A stretch of 64,000 nt of DNA from Paragorgia papillata (taxonomy: Eukaryota > Cnidaria > Anthozoa > Scleralcyonacea > Coralliidae): assembly GCA_035771165.1 (NCBI GenBank), contig JAWNZC010000122.1:871001-935000 (forward strand). The letters run 5' to 3'. Position 1 is the stretch's first letter; each line of letters starts with the position of its first letter. Below are positions 33,981-43,978 of this stretch, one piece after another. Both the position numbers and the translations under genes were made by a program. Below the pieces are notes generated by a model. That model was not told the origin of the DNA and searched no databases. It saw only the letters and a program-made list of their open reading frames with translations.

Positions 33981-33985
33981 TTCAG

Positions 33986-34735
33986 GTGATCTCGACGCGT
34001 ATCCGCATCGCGCGCAACTTGTCCATGTTCCCGCTCACTCCTGGCGGCTTGAAGGAAACGCGTTCTGATATTTGTGCTCTGATGCAGAAAGTATACGACG
34101 CCATTCCGGCCGACGACGAGCTGAAAGGCGAAATGTTTCTGCACGCTACCATGTCAGACGAACAGCGACAAGGACTCATCGACGATCACTTCCTGTTTCG
34201 CGGAGCGGACAAGATGCAGGCGGCGTCTGGGTACCACGTGGACTGGCCAATCGGACGCGCTGTATTTCACAACAAGAACAAGCAATTCGTCAACTGGATC
34301 AACGAAGGCGACCATTTGCGCATAATTTCGATGCGCATGGGCGCCGACGTCAAAGGCGTTTTCGAGCTACTTTCCAGGGGGGCGAAAGTAATCGAGGATG
34401 GCGTCAAGAAGGCGACGGGCAAAAAGGAGGCATTCATGATGCATCCCAAGTTTGGCGCGATTACATGCTGCCCCTCCAACCTGGGCACGGGCATGCGCGG
34501 CTCGGTGCACATCAAAATCCCGAAGCTAATCAAGGCATGGGGTTTCAAGAAGATTGACGAGGAATGCCGTAAGCGTCAGTGTCAAGCGAGGGGATCGTCC
34601 GGTGAGCATTCTGAGGTGGTGGACCGCGTTGGGATCAGCAACTGGCGCCGCATTGGGCTTGCCGAGTACATCCTTGTGGAGGATATGATCAAGTGCGTTA
34701 ACTGGGTCGTGGAGCAGGAAGACAAGCTACCATAA
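33986..34735 (+). CDS. AK: arginine kinase, coding exon 2 (catalytic domain)
   Basis: Residues 188-436. Nucleotide-binding arginines fit STRIR (R192, R194), HLR (R299), MRGSVHI (R358) and ARG (R389). The catalytic cysteine lies in CPSNLGTGMRGS (C349). The substrate Glu of the C-terminal loop is kept in GEHSE (E394). The conserved NEED motif reads NEGD (293-296), replacing the Glu equivalent to Limulus E225, which contacts the guanidino group. Whether activity or substrate choice is altered cannot be told from sequence. Acceptor TTTCAG|GTG, stop TAA at 34733-34735. A different phosphagen kinase (for example a taurocyamine-type enzyme) is less likely but not excluded. Confidence 0.94.
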   Translation: MISTRIRIARNLSMFPLTPGGLKETRSDICALMQKVYDAIPADDELKGEMFLHATMSDEQRQGLIDDHFLFRGADKMQAASGYHVDWPIGRAVFHNKNKQFVNWINEGDHLRIISMRMGADVKGVFELLSRGAKVIEDGVKKATGKKEAFMMHPKFGAITCCPSNLGTGMRGSVHIKIPKLIKAWGFKKIDEECRKRQCQARGSSGEHSEVVDRVGISNWRRIGLAEYILVEDMIKCVNWVVEQEDKLP

Positions 34736-34887
34736 GTCAAGCTACTGATCACATTGCAAGCGCATAAGCTTCCGTTTTAAACGTGATATTCAAGCGTGAT
34801 ACTTTAGCTTTTCTTATAAATAAGTTAAAAACGTATTGTTTACTTATTTTATAAAAGAAAGTGAGAAAGTACTTATACCAAGCTTGA

Positions 34888-34893
34888 AATAAA
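34888..34893 (+). promoter_or_regulatory. candidate polyadenylation signal for arginine kinase
   Basis: AATAAA about 150 bp after the stop codon, at a typical distance for a short 3' UTR. Confidence 0.55.
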
Positions 34894-35131
34894 GAAAGAA
34901 CTACACTAATTTCTCTCATATTTTACTTTTTTTCAGTTTAGTTTCAACTTACAACAAGGCGCCTGCTTAGGTGTTCACTCGGGCTACTCATAGCAATGCA
35001 GCTTGGCATAGCCTATGCACGAAACAGCGTGCACATATTAAGCGTTTGTTAAAAAGTACAAAATAACCTACAGTGCAATCTACAGTGCTAGATTCAGTAG
35101 ATTCAAGCGATCATTAGACAAGTACCCCGTT

Positions 35132-35210
35132 AAGTTAGCTGCCAGTTCGCCTGCAGTGAAAACGCTGGATTGAACGAGCTACAGTGCAGCGGCGAACTGG
35201 CAGCTAACTT
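35132..35210. repeat. small palindrome, GTTAGCTGCCAGTTCGCC
   Basis: Inverted arms AGTTAGCTGCCAGTTCGCC and GGCGAACTGGCAGCTAACT flank a short centre between the kinase and immunophilin genes. Confidence 0.75.
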
Positions 35211-35644
35211 CACAGCGTTAATCTAGACGCGCAAACAGTTCGACATAGTACATGTTTATCAGTATTTTTTGCATTATTTGGTGCTACCCAGGAACAATTA
35301 AAATGCACGCATGAGCTAGTGAAGCAAGAAAAGAGACAACCACTGATTATCTGGAGACAACTCCGGACAATTCCGATGGCCAAACCTCGGTTTCGCAATT
35401 ATTAAACATGACTGTTCTCTGACGTCCTTCACTCCTTCAGTTTAAAGGTGCCCAACAGTCCGTTCTGCGCATGTACGAAACTAATGTTTACTTCTTCGTT
35501 TATCAAAATATTTACTGATACCTTATTGAAGATTGTAAGCTTTTCTTGCTTCCTCTTCATTACTTGTACTTGAAACAAAACATTTTCAGAAATCCAAAGA
35601 GATATCCTCACCGAATCGCTTGGTTTTCTGCCATGTCGCTTCTA

Positions 35645-36016
35645 AAGCCCTAATCAAACGAGAACGCAAGTCATCGCAAGTTAGCTTACAATGACTTGCG
35701 ATGCCACCAGTCAAACGTCGGCACAAGTCGTCGCAAGTTCTGCACTTCCGCTAGTTCCCACGCCTTTTCGCTAGTTCTCATGGTAGTTTCTATGGCGACG
35801 GAGCACGAAAGACTTGCATCCACTTGTGTTTTGTGTTCAAACGTTTCGCAAGCTCTCGCAAGTTGAAGAAAACTTGCGATGAAATTTGAACAAGATCAAA
35901 TTAGTCGCAAGCTAACGCAAGTCACCGCAAGTCATCGCAAGGTGGGGCTCAAACGAGACACAAGCAAGCACAAGCTAAAACTTGCGATGACTTGCGTTCT
36001 CGTTTGATCAGGGCTT
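35645..36016. mobile_element. GTTTACACG-like group, ACTTGCGATG vocabulary, copy 1
   Basis: The ends are AAGCCCTAATCAAACGAGAA and TTCTCGTTTGATCAGGGCTT. Inside are many CGCAAGT / ACTTGCG words. Nearly the same element is at 45225-45575 and a shorter one at 63628-63843. Confidence 0.85.
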
Positions 36017-36239
36017 AACGGTTTACATTGAGCTGTGTTTGAGGGTCCTCATAAACAAAGATGCGGATCATGCCGGAACGGACTGGACAGCACCTTTAAA
36101 GTTTCCAATTATTTTTAACACACCTTGATTCGCTGACAGTCCGACTACTCTGACATCTTTGTTTGAGACGAAACATCGATAAAATGGCAAGAAAAGCTTC
36201 GTTCAAGAGACAACTCGCCATGAAAGAGAAAAAAAGAAA

Positions 36240-36580
36240 AAGAAATAATAACAGAGCCGAAATTTAGACTCGGCTACCACAGTAGCCCGAGTAATAATAG
36301 AGATTTATTATTCGATTTATTTTTATCTTCGCTTTAATTGGTTGAGGGACCACTACGTCACCTGCAAATAACTGCCTACAAATAACAGTCTGCTCATGCG
36401 CATTAGCCGGAAATGTTGTTTTGCAGCAAATAATATTCTACTCATGCGCGTTACACTCAATTTCGGCAAACGTAAATCGCTCGTTCAGCCAAACTGGAAA
36501 GAAATGAATGGACATAATTACAGGTAAACAATGTCAAATAAAAAATAAATCGAATAATAAAACAATTATTGGCAATTGGT
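36240..36580. repeat. repeat with AATAATAAAACAATTATT-type end
   Basis: It contains inverted GGCTAC / GTAGCC and the words TTATTATTCGATTTATTTTT with a complement near 36545. A short ORF at 36184-36267 begins ATAAAATGGCAAGAAAAGC and encodes a basic peptide of 27 residues; significance unknown. Confidence 0.5.
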
Positions 36581-36828
36581 GGTTGATAGTTTGTAGTTGG
36601 CGACTGACGATTACTACTCGATAATTAGTAAATAAGAACTAATAATTAATACTTGACAATAATTAATGGTTAATAATTAATACTTACAAAATAATAATTA
36701 ACACAACCTAAATAATTAATATGGCCTTTTCTTTTTGCTTGGGACCGCAGTAATTGGCGTTCGCTGTTGCGGCAACCCTGCCACATTATTATATATTTTA
36801 CGATGTAACTTAACTTTCACTATGTAAT

Positions 36829-36932
36829 AGATAAATCCCGAGAACGAGGGATGTATGCTATATAAAGACCCGAGGACGCGAAGCGTCCGAGGGCTTTATA
36901 TCGCATACATCCCGACGTTCGATGGATTTATC
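36829..36932. mobile_element. palindromic element, GGGATGTATGC arms
   Basis: GATAAATCCCGAGAACGAGG at the left pairs with CGATGGATTTATC at the right. The centre has ACGCGAAGCGT. It folds into one hairpin. Confidence 0.75.
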
Positions 36933-37197
36933 TGACTTAATTTATTATCGAGGAGGTTTTCCAACAAAGTTTTGTCTTTTTTTTCCACCTTGGACAAATA
37001 TTTTCCTCGTTTTTTTTCTTCGTTTCGTATCTAATTAGTATTCAAGGTCTTTATGCGATATAAAGACCTCGGAAGAACAAAGAAAACCGACTCAATAATA
37101 AATTAAGAGTAATTAAGTACTTTTTTTTTTAATTTTATTTAATTCCTAGTCTTGTTGAACCTTGTGGCAAAACTTAATAAATAAATAAATAAATAAA

Positions 37198-37345
37198 ATT
37201 GAACTCGGTTTCCACAAAATATCGTGATTTGTCAGTGTCTCGCAGTTCAGTTATTTGCCTCTGCCTTCGGCATGGGCAAATAATTGATCTGCTCGCCACT
37301 GACAAATCACGATATTTTGCTCAACCTCGTCCAATAATTGTTAAT
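37198..37345. mobile_element. palindromic element, ATTTGTCAGTG / CCTTCGGC type, copy 1
   Basis: AAAATATCGTGATTTGTCAG at the left pairs with CTGACAAATCACGATATTTT at the right. The centre is TTTGCCTCTGCCTTCGGCAT and the outer end AATAATTGTTAATTATC. Copy 2 at 37735-37890 has the same layout. Confidence 0.8.
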
Positions 37346-37734
37346 TATCATTCATTTCGTTTCTATCCTGCATTCTGATTGGTTAATTCACCTGCAAATA
37401 ACTGAGTGCAAATAATTTTTTTCTTGCAAATAATGTTATGAGCATGCGCACTAGCAATGGCGCTGCTGACTGCAAATTATTTTCGTAAACATAGCGGCTA
37501 GTTCTTCAGGTATCCGAGGAAATAATCGAGAGTATTTAGAAGCGTTCATAACGACAATGTACTTCAGAAAAGAAATAGTTAAAAGGAAGATTTAGTGAGA
37601 GATAAAAAGCAACACTCGTGCCAACAAAAAGTAAGTTTTACGAAGATTTTAGTATGCCGAAGACACAGAGAAGAGTGGCGATCTCTAACTTCAGGCATTT
37701 CAGATTTTTAACTATTTTATGAATGATAAATCAA

Positions 37735-37890
37735 TTATTGAACTCGTCTATCGCAAAATATCATCATTTGTCAGTGTCTCGCTACCAGTTATTTGCCTCT
37801 GCCTTCGGCATCGGCAAATAACTAGTAGCTCGCCACTGACAAATCATGATATTTTGCTCAGACTCGTCCAATAATTGTTAATTATCGGGA
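37735..37890. mobile_element. palindromic element, ATTTGTCAGTG / CCTTCGGC type, copy 2
   Basis: Near-identical architecture to 37198-37345 with AAAATATCATCATTTGTCAG and the same CTCTGCCTTCGGCAT centre. It ends about 215 bp before the immunophilin start codon. Confidence 0.8.
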
Positions 37891-38104
37891 TTTATTTTTG
37901 AATTTGACGCAACTTTTCCTTGGGGGATGGGTAGGTGGGGTGTTGTTAGAAAAATTGGGATAAATTAAAATATCTGCGATACCACCTACGGTCCCTAATA
38001 ATCTAGACAGTCCTACCATAACCCTCTTGATCACACCACACATGTTGCAGAGCGGATCGACCCTTTCATTTTCTGATCAAAGACGTTAAAAACCTGGAAA
38101 GAGT

Positions 38105-38318
38105 ATGATCGTGGACGAAGACGTAAGTGCTGGTGTAGATATAAGTGATGCACAAGATGGCGGGATTATTAAAGTGATTAAAAAAGAAGGCAGTGGTATT
38201 GAAACACCGAGTGAAGGAGCGACAGTGTTTGTGCATTATGTCGGCACTCTTCTGGATGGCCAGCAATTTGATTCAAGCAGAGACCGCGCAAAACTATTTG
38301 AATTTATATTAGGTCGAG
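38105..38318 (+). CDS. FKBP4: FKBP4/FKBP52-type immunophilin, exon 1 (start of FK1)
   Basis: A peptidyl-prolyl cis-trans isomerase and Hsp90 co-chaperone with two FKBP domains and a TPR domain. This exon gives residues 1-71, including [18 protein letters not shown], where Y45, F55 and D56 match FKBP active-site residues. Donor CGAG|GTAAGG, phase 1. The nine exons join without a frame error to 516 aa plus stop. Layout: FK1 about 20-122 (W77 and Y100 also kept, so probably active), FK2 about 150-240 (lacks the Trp, as in vertebrate FKBP52), TPR about 250-385, then an acidic Glu/Ser/Thr-rich tail longer than in human FKBP4 (459 aa). FKBP5 is the close alternative; in an invertebrate one gene usually stands for both. 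Confidence 0.95.
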
Positions 38319-38556
38319 GTAAGGAACTTATGGTCTTGTTATAGTTGGTTTACAGAACTACGCTTTTGCCATGGCATTTGCATTTCTTTACCTGAAAATA
38401 TATTGTAGCAGACATCTTAGTTTCACTTTGATGACTACACGAGTCCATCCGCGTCTGCCAAATAAACAAACAAATATAAAATAATTAATATATAATTATA
38501 TATATATATTAAGTTAAAAATCATTATTCTCTCTGGATACAGCACTGTGCACGGTC

Positions 38557-38732
38557 TGCATAATGCATGGTTCAATTCTTGGTGGGACCATCCCCCCTGT
38601 GGAAACAGCCCTGAACTTCCCGGGGGTGGGAAATTGTGTTGATCGTCTGGTCCTGCAGATGTCCCAGGGGGGGGGGGTAGGTGCAGGGAATATATGGATG
38701 GTCACAGCAAGAATTGAACCATGCATAATTCA
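38557..38732. mobile_element. palindromic element with GAATTGAACCATGCAT ends
   Basis: ATAATGCATGGTTCAATTCTTG at the left (first 20 bases shown are the arm) pairs with CAAGAATTGAACCATGCAT at the right. The inside holds GGGACCATCCCCCC and GGATGGTCACAG words, a style also seen at 44735-44945 and 55091-55539. Confidence 0.75.
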
Positions 38733-39351
38733 TATAAAGTATCACACTCTACTGGTATATACACATTATTAGTTATCCAAATAATCCAATAGTTTTATTT
38801 AGACCATTGCTGTGTACAATGTCTGAGGGTTCTCCCTTTGACATGTAAAATTGTCTAGCATTAGGCTTTTTTTTTTTAAGAAGTTTATTTGGATCATTTA
38901 TACTTAACATTAAAACAATACAACAATAATAGTATTACGTAGCAAGATGATGAAAGATAGTGTAAAAATATAATTAATAAGATCCAAAGGGGAAAGGTGT
39001 GAATGGGACTCTAAGGCCTGCATGCAAGGCACCCATGGTACCCAAATAAATTTTAAAAGTCTAGAAAAAATCAAATATGGAAGGAAAACTTCCAAATATG
39101 GAAGGAAAAGTTCCAAATATGGTAGGAAGAAGTGAATGAAAAAATAAAAATAAAATGATAAAAATGAAATGAAGTTCAAATATGGAAGGAAGAAGTGAAT
39201 GAAAAAATAAGTGAAGGAATGAACAATGAGTGAGTGAGCAAGCAAGTGAATGGGTGAATGCGAGTGGGTGAGTGAGTAATTTAATGAGTGAATGATTTAG
39301 TGAGTGAGTGAGTGAGTGAGAAAGCAAGCAATCGAATGAACAAATGAACAT

Positions 39352-39897
39352 TATGTATTTATTTATTTGGTTTTCGTGTTTACGCACACGAGGCAACTAG
39401 ACACAACAGGGATGTTCAGCCCTAGTTATGGTGTCTTGCCCTAAAAATTAACAAATATCAAATTACATAATATATTGTCATATACATATTACTATATCAC
39501 ATCTACTGTACTATTATATCGCTTATTATGTCGCTTATTATATCACTTATTATATCACTTATTACAAATACTGACTTCACAAATACATTACACTAACACA
39601 CTCACGCACGCACGCACAGTTAATATTAACAACAAATTCTGAAGTTCTGCAATTCAAGATCTCTAACAGAACTACATTTTAAATATATTGAGCGCCAGGT
39701 AGATATAATATCAGTATTGAATGTGTTCTGGAGAGCAACAGAGTATCTTGATTTTAAATATTTTTTAAAGAGACTATATGTGTTAATTTCTTTTGTTTGA
39801 ATCAAATTGATCTGAAAGTGTGTTCCAAAGTCTAGATGATCTTATGAAAAAACTGATCAGGCACAAATGGGTTTTATAATCATTTAAGTGTGTTATT
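39352..39897 (-). mobile_element. antisense CR1-like LINE 3' fragment ending at FKBP4 exon 2
   Basis: The - strand encodes SFFIRSSRLWNTLSDQF, then a YLKSRYSVALQNTF segment and WRSIYLKC, the typical CR1-like reverse transcriptase terminus. A 3' UTR follows, ending in an AAATAAATAAATA tail near 39352. Its 5' truncation point is close to the exon 2 acceptor at 39900-39901. Confidence 0.8.
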
Positions 39898-39901
39898 GTA
39901 G

Positions 39902-40159
39902 GGCAAGTCATTCCAGGGTGGGAATTTGGTGTGGAGACCATGAAAAAAGGAGAGATCTGCAGCCTAACTATCAAAGCTGAATATGCGTATGGAAAAGCAG
40001 GCAGACCACCTACAATTCCTGAAAATGCAACACTAGTTTTTGAAATTGAACTGTTTTATTGGAATAATGAATTGGTGACATTTGATTCACTAGTGTCTAA
40101 AAAAATTAAGAAAAAAGGCAAAGGAAAGGAACTTGTTAAGGAAGGAGCCACTGTTGATG
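39902..40159 (+). CDS. FKBP4: FKBP4-type immunophilin, exon 2 (rest of FK1, linker)
   Basis: Begins in codon phase 1 with GQVIPGWEFGVETMKKGE and includes AEYAYGKAGRPPTIPENA, the FKBP flap and active-site Tyr. Acceptor TTATTGTAG|GGCAAG, donor GATG|GTAAGC. Confidence 0.95.
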
Positions 40160-40235
40160 GTAAGCACAATTTCGATAATATTTTATTTACATGCAGAAGA
40201 CTTTTCTTCTCTCACACACTGTGATCTCATTTTAG

Positions 40236-40304
40236 TTCATATAATCGGGAAAGATGGTGACAGAGTTTTTGATGAACGTGATCTGCAATTCAGCATTGGG
40301 GAAG
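40236..40304 (+). CDS. FKBP4: FKBP4-type immunophilin, exon 3 (start of FK2)
   Basis: A 69-bp exon encoding VHIIGKDGDRVFDERDLQFSI (first strands of FK2). Acceptor CATTTTAG|TTCAT, donor GAAG|GTAGGA, phase 1 on both sides. Confidence 0.93.
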
Positions 40305-40377
40305 GTAGGAAACTTACAATATACTTGGCTGACATTTTGCTGACATAATTTCACAAGATAGGTATGGAAAGGATAGA

Positions 40378-41104
40378 TGGAAAGACAAACAAACAATCAA
40401 ACAAATAAATAAATGAATGAACAAACAATCAATCAATCAAATAAATAAACAAATAAACAATCAAATAAACAAACAAATAAATAATCAATCAATCAAACAA
40501 ACAAACAAATAAACAAACAAACAAACAAGTAAACAAATAAACAAACAAACAAATATAAATAAATAAACAAACAAGTAAACAAACAAATAAATAAACAAAC
40601 AAACGAATAAATAAATAACAAACGAATAAATAAACAAACAATCAAATAAACAAATAAATAAATAAACAAACAAACAAACAAAATAAACAAATAAATAAAC
40701 AAACAAACAAAATAAACAAACAAATAAATAAACAAACAAACAAACAAACAAACAAACAAATATAAATAAATAAACAAACAAACAAACAAACAAATATAAA
40801 TAAATAAATAAACAAACAAACAAACAAACAAACAAACAAGTAAACAAACAAACAAATAAAGAAACAAACAAATAAAGAAATAAAGAAACAAATAAACAAA
40901 TGAATAAACAAACGAATAAACAAACGAATAAACAAACGAATAAACAAACAAACGAATAAACAAATAAACAAACAAATAAATAAACAAACAAACAAAGCAG
41001 CACACAAATAAACAGACAAACAGATAAACCAATAAATAAACCAATAAATGAACAAACAAACCAATAAATAAACAAACAAACAAACAAACAAACAAACAAA
41101 CAAA
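40378..41104. repeat. 720-bp CAAA/TAAA-rich low-complexity tract
   Basis: Irregular AAACAAATAAAC / AAACAAACAAAC repeats fill FKBP4 intron 3. Antisense ORFs of up to 224 codons (Phe-Val-Cys-Leu repeats) are artefacts of it. Variants CGAA, GAAA and TCAA interrupt the array. Confidence 0.95.
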
Positions 41105-41282
41105 TGAAAAGAGAGATGGAGATAGCTCTTGATTTAAATGTAAATTAAAGCTCTTGTCTTGGAGCAAATGGAACTAGGCATTATATATTGTTTATAAAAT
41201 TATAAAAAAGAAATAAGATGAATGGGTCACCTAACCTGAACTTTTATATTATTTTCAGTTATTGGGTGTTGTTATTTTTTAG

Positions 41283-41461
41283 GTGGTGATTGCGATGTTA
41301 TTCCTGCTATTGAGGCTGGTTTGAAGACAATGAAAAAAGGCGAAATTTCAATAATAAGCGCTGATGCGTCATACGCCTTTGGACACACAGGACGAGCCGA
41401 GTGGGAAATCGCTGCCAATGCACCTGTCAAGTATGAAGTGCACCTTAAATCGTTTGAACAG
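41283..41461 (+). CDS. FKBP4: FKBP4-type immunophilin, exon 4 (FK2)
   Basis: Encodes GDCDVIPAIEAGLKTMKKGE through YEVHLKSFEQ. The FKBP Trp position is occupied by the IPAIEAG stretch, so FK2 is probably a weak or inactive isomerase, as in vertebrate FKBP52. Acceptor TTTTTTAG|GTGGTG, donor CAG|GTACAC, phase 0 at the end. Confidence 0.95.
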
Positions 41462-41521
41462 GTACACTGAAATTTGTTTAACAAATAGATTCCATTTTGC
41501 CGTTGTCTGTTCAGTTATAGA

Positions 41522-42071
41522 CAGTGCTGTGAGTAACTTTGTTACAAGAAACTAGTTACAGTAACTAGTTACATTTTTAAGTAACTGTAACTGAAACTAG
41601 TTACTTTTTCTGAAGAAGTAACTGTAACTATAACTAGTTACTTTTTGAAGAAGTAACTATAACTAGTTACTTTTTTAAAGAACTGTAACTAGTTACAATA
41701 TTTGGTTTAAAAATGTGACTATAGTTACTGATTTTCAGTTGAGGATGTCATTCTTTCTTGATAAAAAATGGTTTTGATATAAAAATAAAGATACATTATA
41801 TACAATTTGACTATTTCTGCTTAGTGACAACTATATTTAGCTGTAAAAACATAATTATGGTACTGGCATCTAAAAACCAGTAATTTCTTTGTTGATTCTA
41901 GTAACATGGACAAAGGAATGTGACTTTGTAACTAGTTACAAAATATTTGGAGTTACTTTGTAACTGTAACTAGTTACTTTCTTTTCATTGTAACTTTTAT
42001 TGGTAACTAGTTACTTTTCTAACGATGTAACTGTAACTAGTTACAAAAATTATGTAACTTTTACAGCACTG
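41522..42071. mobile_element. hAT-like MITE filled with GTAACTAGTTAC words
   Basis: The ends are CAGTGCTGTGAGTAAC and GTAACTTTTACAGCACTG, flanked by GTTATAGA on both sides (41514-41521, 42072-42079). The palindrome GTAACTAGTTAC or a close variant occurs many times. From memory, similar TAACTAGTTAC-rich hAT MITEs exist in fish. It lies in FKBP4 intron 4. Confidence 0.9.
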
Positions 42072-42298
42072 GTTATAGATGCACAGATGACGTCACAACG
42101 TGGTAAGATCTAATAAAAAAATTTAAAAAAGTGGCCGACGAGACGCAGTCGAGTATAGTATAATGTGAACGAGTAACCAATCCCATAACATTTTACCAAT
42201 TCCTTCCCAGGCTTCTTACTGATTAATGTTAAGGTTTTTGTTTGAGTCACGTGATCATTGACGCGCGTATTTTATCTTGTTTCTTTTGTGTATTGTAG

Positions 42299-42382
42299 AT
42301 AAAAGCCCCGTATGAATTAACGTCGGAAGAAAGAATGGAAAGTGCCAAGCTGGTCAAGGCCAAAGGCACAGAATACTTTAAA
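42299..42382 (+). CDS. FKBP4: FKBP4-type immunophilin, exon 5 (first TPR helix)
   Basis: Encodes IKAPYELTSEERMESAKLVK and AKGTEYFK, the linker and first TPR helix. Lys262, or the neighbouring Lys, is in the position of the Hsp90 carboxylate-clamp lysine. Acceptor TATTGTAG|ATA, donor AAA|GTAAAG, phase 0. Confidence 0.94.
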
Positions 42383-42419
42383 GTAAAGCTTTCTACAGAC
42401 TTGTCTTTTTGCTCATCTT

Positions 42420-42716
42420 CAGGGCTGTTTACATGAATCCGGTTGTTGAATTCAATCCAGTTGTCATTCCGGATTGAAATCTCATTCCCGATTGAAATTT
42501 CGTTCCGGAATCATGTAAAGGTGGTGCGAAATATCATTCCGGAATGAAAAATGTGACTGGGAAGACTAGGACGAACAACCCATGCGTGTTTTCTATAACA
42601 TTTATAAATATCAGATTTCCCGCGGATTTCAATCCAGGAACCCAATTCCCGTGTAAACACGGATTGACTTGGGATTTCAATCCGGATTGAAACTCAATTC
42701 ATGTAAACGGCCCCTC
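42420..42716. mobile_element. GTTTACACG-group element, GGATTGAAAT vocabulary
   Basis: Left end CAGGGCTGTTTACATGAATC, right end AATTCATGTAAACGGCCCCT, with GTGTAAACACGG near 42650. Inside, CGGATTGAAAT, ATTCCGGAATG and complements recur. Confidence 0.8.
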
Positions 42717-42777
42717 AGTCTAAATGACTTTTTTCGGACCATTCAGCAACCAATCAACGTATGCCATTAGACGTATT

Positions 42778-43092
42778 ACAGTCAAATTGGAAATACCTTC
42801 CCACTTCCGCTTCTGTAGTTGGTTGTGTATTACTGTATTTCTGTAGCCGCTATACTGAAGCGCGAGGAAAGTCTAGCGATAAAAGTCGCTAATTCTTGAT
42901 GTATATTCATCTGTTCGTATCGATTTGGGATAAATATCCATTGTATTATGATTAAATGCCATTTAAAGCTAAATTATACTATTTATGTACAGTTTTCGAC
43001 AAAAAAGTTTCTCAGGCTTAGCGCCTACAGAAATACAGTAATACGCAACGAACTGCAGAAGTGAAGGTATTCCCATATTGACTGTAAAATAA
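42778..43092. mobile_element. palindromic element, TACAGTCAAATTGG arms
   Basis: TATTACAGTCAAATTGGAAA and TTACTGTATTTCTGTAG at the left pair with their near complements at 43018-43092. Confidence 0.75.
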
Positions 43093-43149
43093 GTTGTAAA
43101 CAAGTGATAAGTCAGCCACATGATAATAAAAAAACAGTCCGTTTTAACT

Positions 43150-43955
43150 CTTACAAACTTATTTAGTATAAATACACAGGTGATAATAGAAAATCGCGCG
43201 CTCTGATTGGTCGAGCTACTTCGGATTAATTCCCGATAATCACCTACAGCGTTTATTCAAAATGGCCGCCAGCCAATTTGTCAATGCGACAGACGAGGAA
43301 ATTAACAACTTTAAAGAAAACGTTGTTCCTAAAGAACAACGGTTATTATTAAAGGCTTATTAACCGAGTTCGAGGTCTGTATGGGAAAGTATTTGCCTGA
43401 GGTTTTCGTGCAGACCGAGCGACGAAGGAGCGAGGTTTGTGCGAGAGAAACCGAGGGCAAATACTTTCCCGTACAGACCGAGAAAACGAGGTTAATAAGC
43501 CTTTTATTATTTGGCTTTTGGTTTGTTTTCTTATCTGTTTTTAGTTCTACGTTTGTCTTAATCAGGTGTCGCTGTTCACCTTAGTTCTTACTTTTGAGCT
43601 TGTTCGTTTCGCTTCATGTTTACACCTGTTAGGCTTTTATTTTTCGCGCTTTTAAATAAGTTTTTATAAAAAGAAACACTGATGTTTCAGGACGTATTAT
43701 TGTTCAAAATTTTCCAACGAATATATCTAATTCGCTTTTATTTTCATTCAAATCAACTCAGTAATTTTCCCGCCAAAACTTGCAGGTCATTAAAAAGGAC
43801 GTAATGCCCTCTCACATTGCCGAGAGGGCATTACGGCTTTTTCCGGACCTCTCAGCAACCAATCAGCGTGCGCCCTTCGGCATAATGACCCGAAAACAAG
43901 CCCAGCCATGTAATAAACACCGATATTCACCTCGCCTTCGGCGAATAATTGTTAA
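43150..43955. mobile_element. composite element with ATTGG box, ATGGCCGCC head and nested palindrome
   Basis: Starts with AGTATAAATACACAGGTGAT and CTGATTGGTCGAG, then AAAATGGCCGCCAGCC, opening a short frame MAASQFVNATDEEINNFKEN. Ends near CACCTCGCCTTCGGCGAATA and ATTGTTAATTAA. A shorter relative is at 57467-57735. The peptide resembles, by memory only, the N-termini of transposon-encoded proteins in cnidarians. The palindrome 43346-43512 (GGCTTATTAACCGAG ends) is nested inside. Confidence 0.6.
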
Positions 43956-43978
43956 TTAATTCTGTTTTCCCCATATAG

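Larger units (their letters stand above)
26638..33985 (+). other. AK: arginine kinase intron
   Basis: A 7.3-kb phase-0 intron, almost wholly made of repeats (listed separately). It ends in an antisense LINE tail whose complement provides the pyrimidine-rich tract before the acceptor CCCATTTCAG. Confidence 0.9.
38319..39901 (+). other. FKBP4: FKBP4 intron 1
   Basis: A 1.6-kb phase-1 intron. It holds a palindromic element (38557-38732), a GAGTGAGTGAGTG / GAATGAAAAAATAAA low-complexity stretch (39060-39340) and an antisense LINE tail (39352-39897). Confidence 0.9.
42383..43978 (+). other. FKBP4: FKBP4 intron 5
   Basis: A 1.6-kb intron made of a GTTTACACG-group element (42420-42716), a palindrome (42778-43092) and a composite element (about 43150-43955) with a further palindrome (43346-43512) and a short CGTAATGCCCTCTC hairpin (43799-43835). 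Confidence 0.85.

Noticed and set aside
34072..34557. 161-codon ORF overlapping arginine kinase exon 2 in another frame
   Set aside because: Shadow of a conserved exon; Arg-rich composition results from the GC-rich coding frame.
40485..41167. Antisense ORFs of 153-224 codons made of Phe, Val, Cys, Leu and Ile
   Set aside because: Artefact of the CAAA/TAAA low-complexity tract.
41530..42065. Regularly repeated GTAACTAGTTAC, at first sight CRISPR-like
   Set aside because: The repeats are palindromes of 12 bp with irregular spacing inside a transposon with TIRs and target duplication, in a eukaryotic intron.
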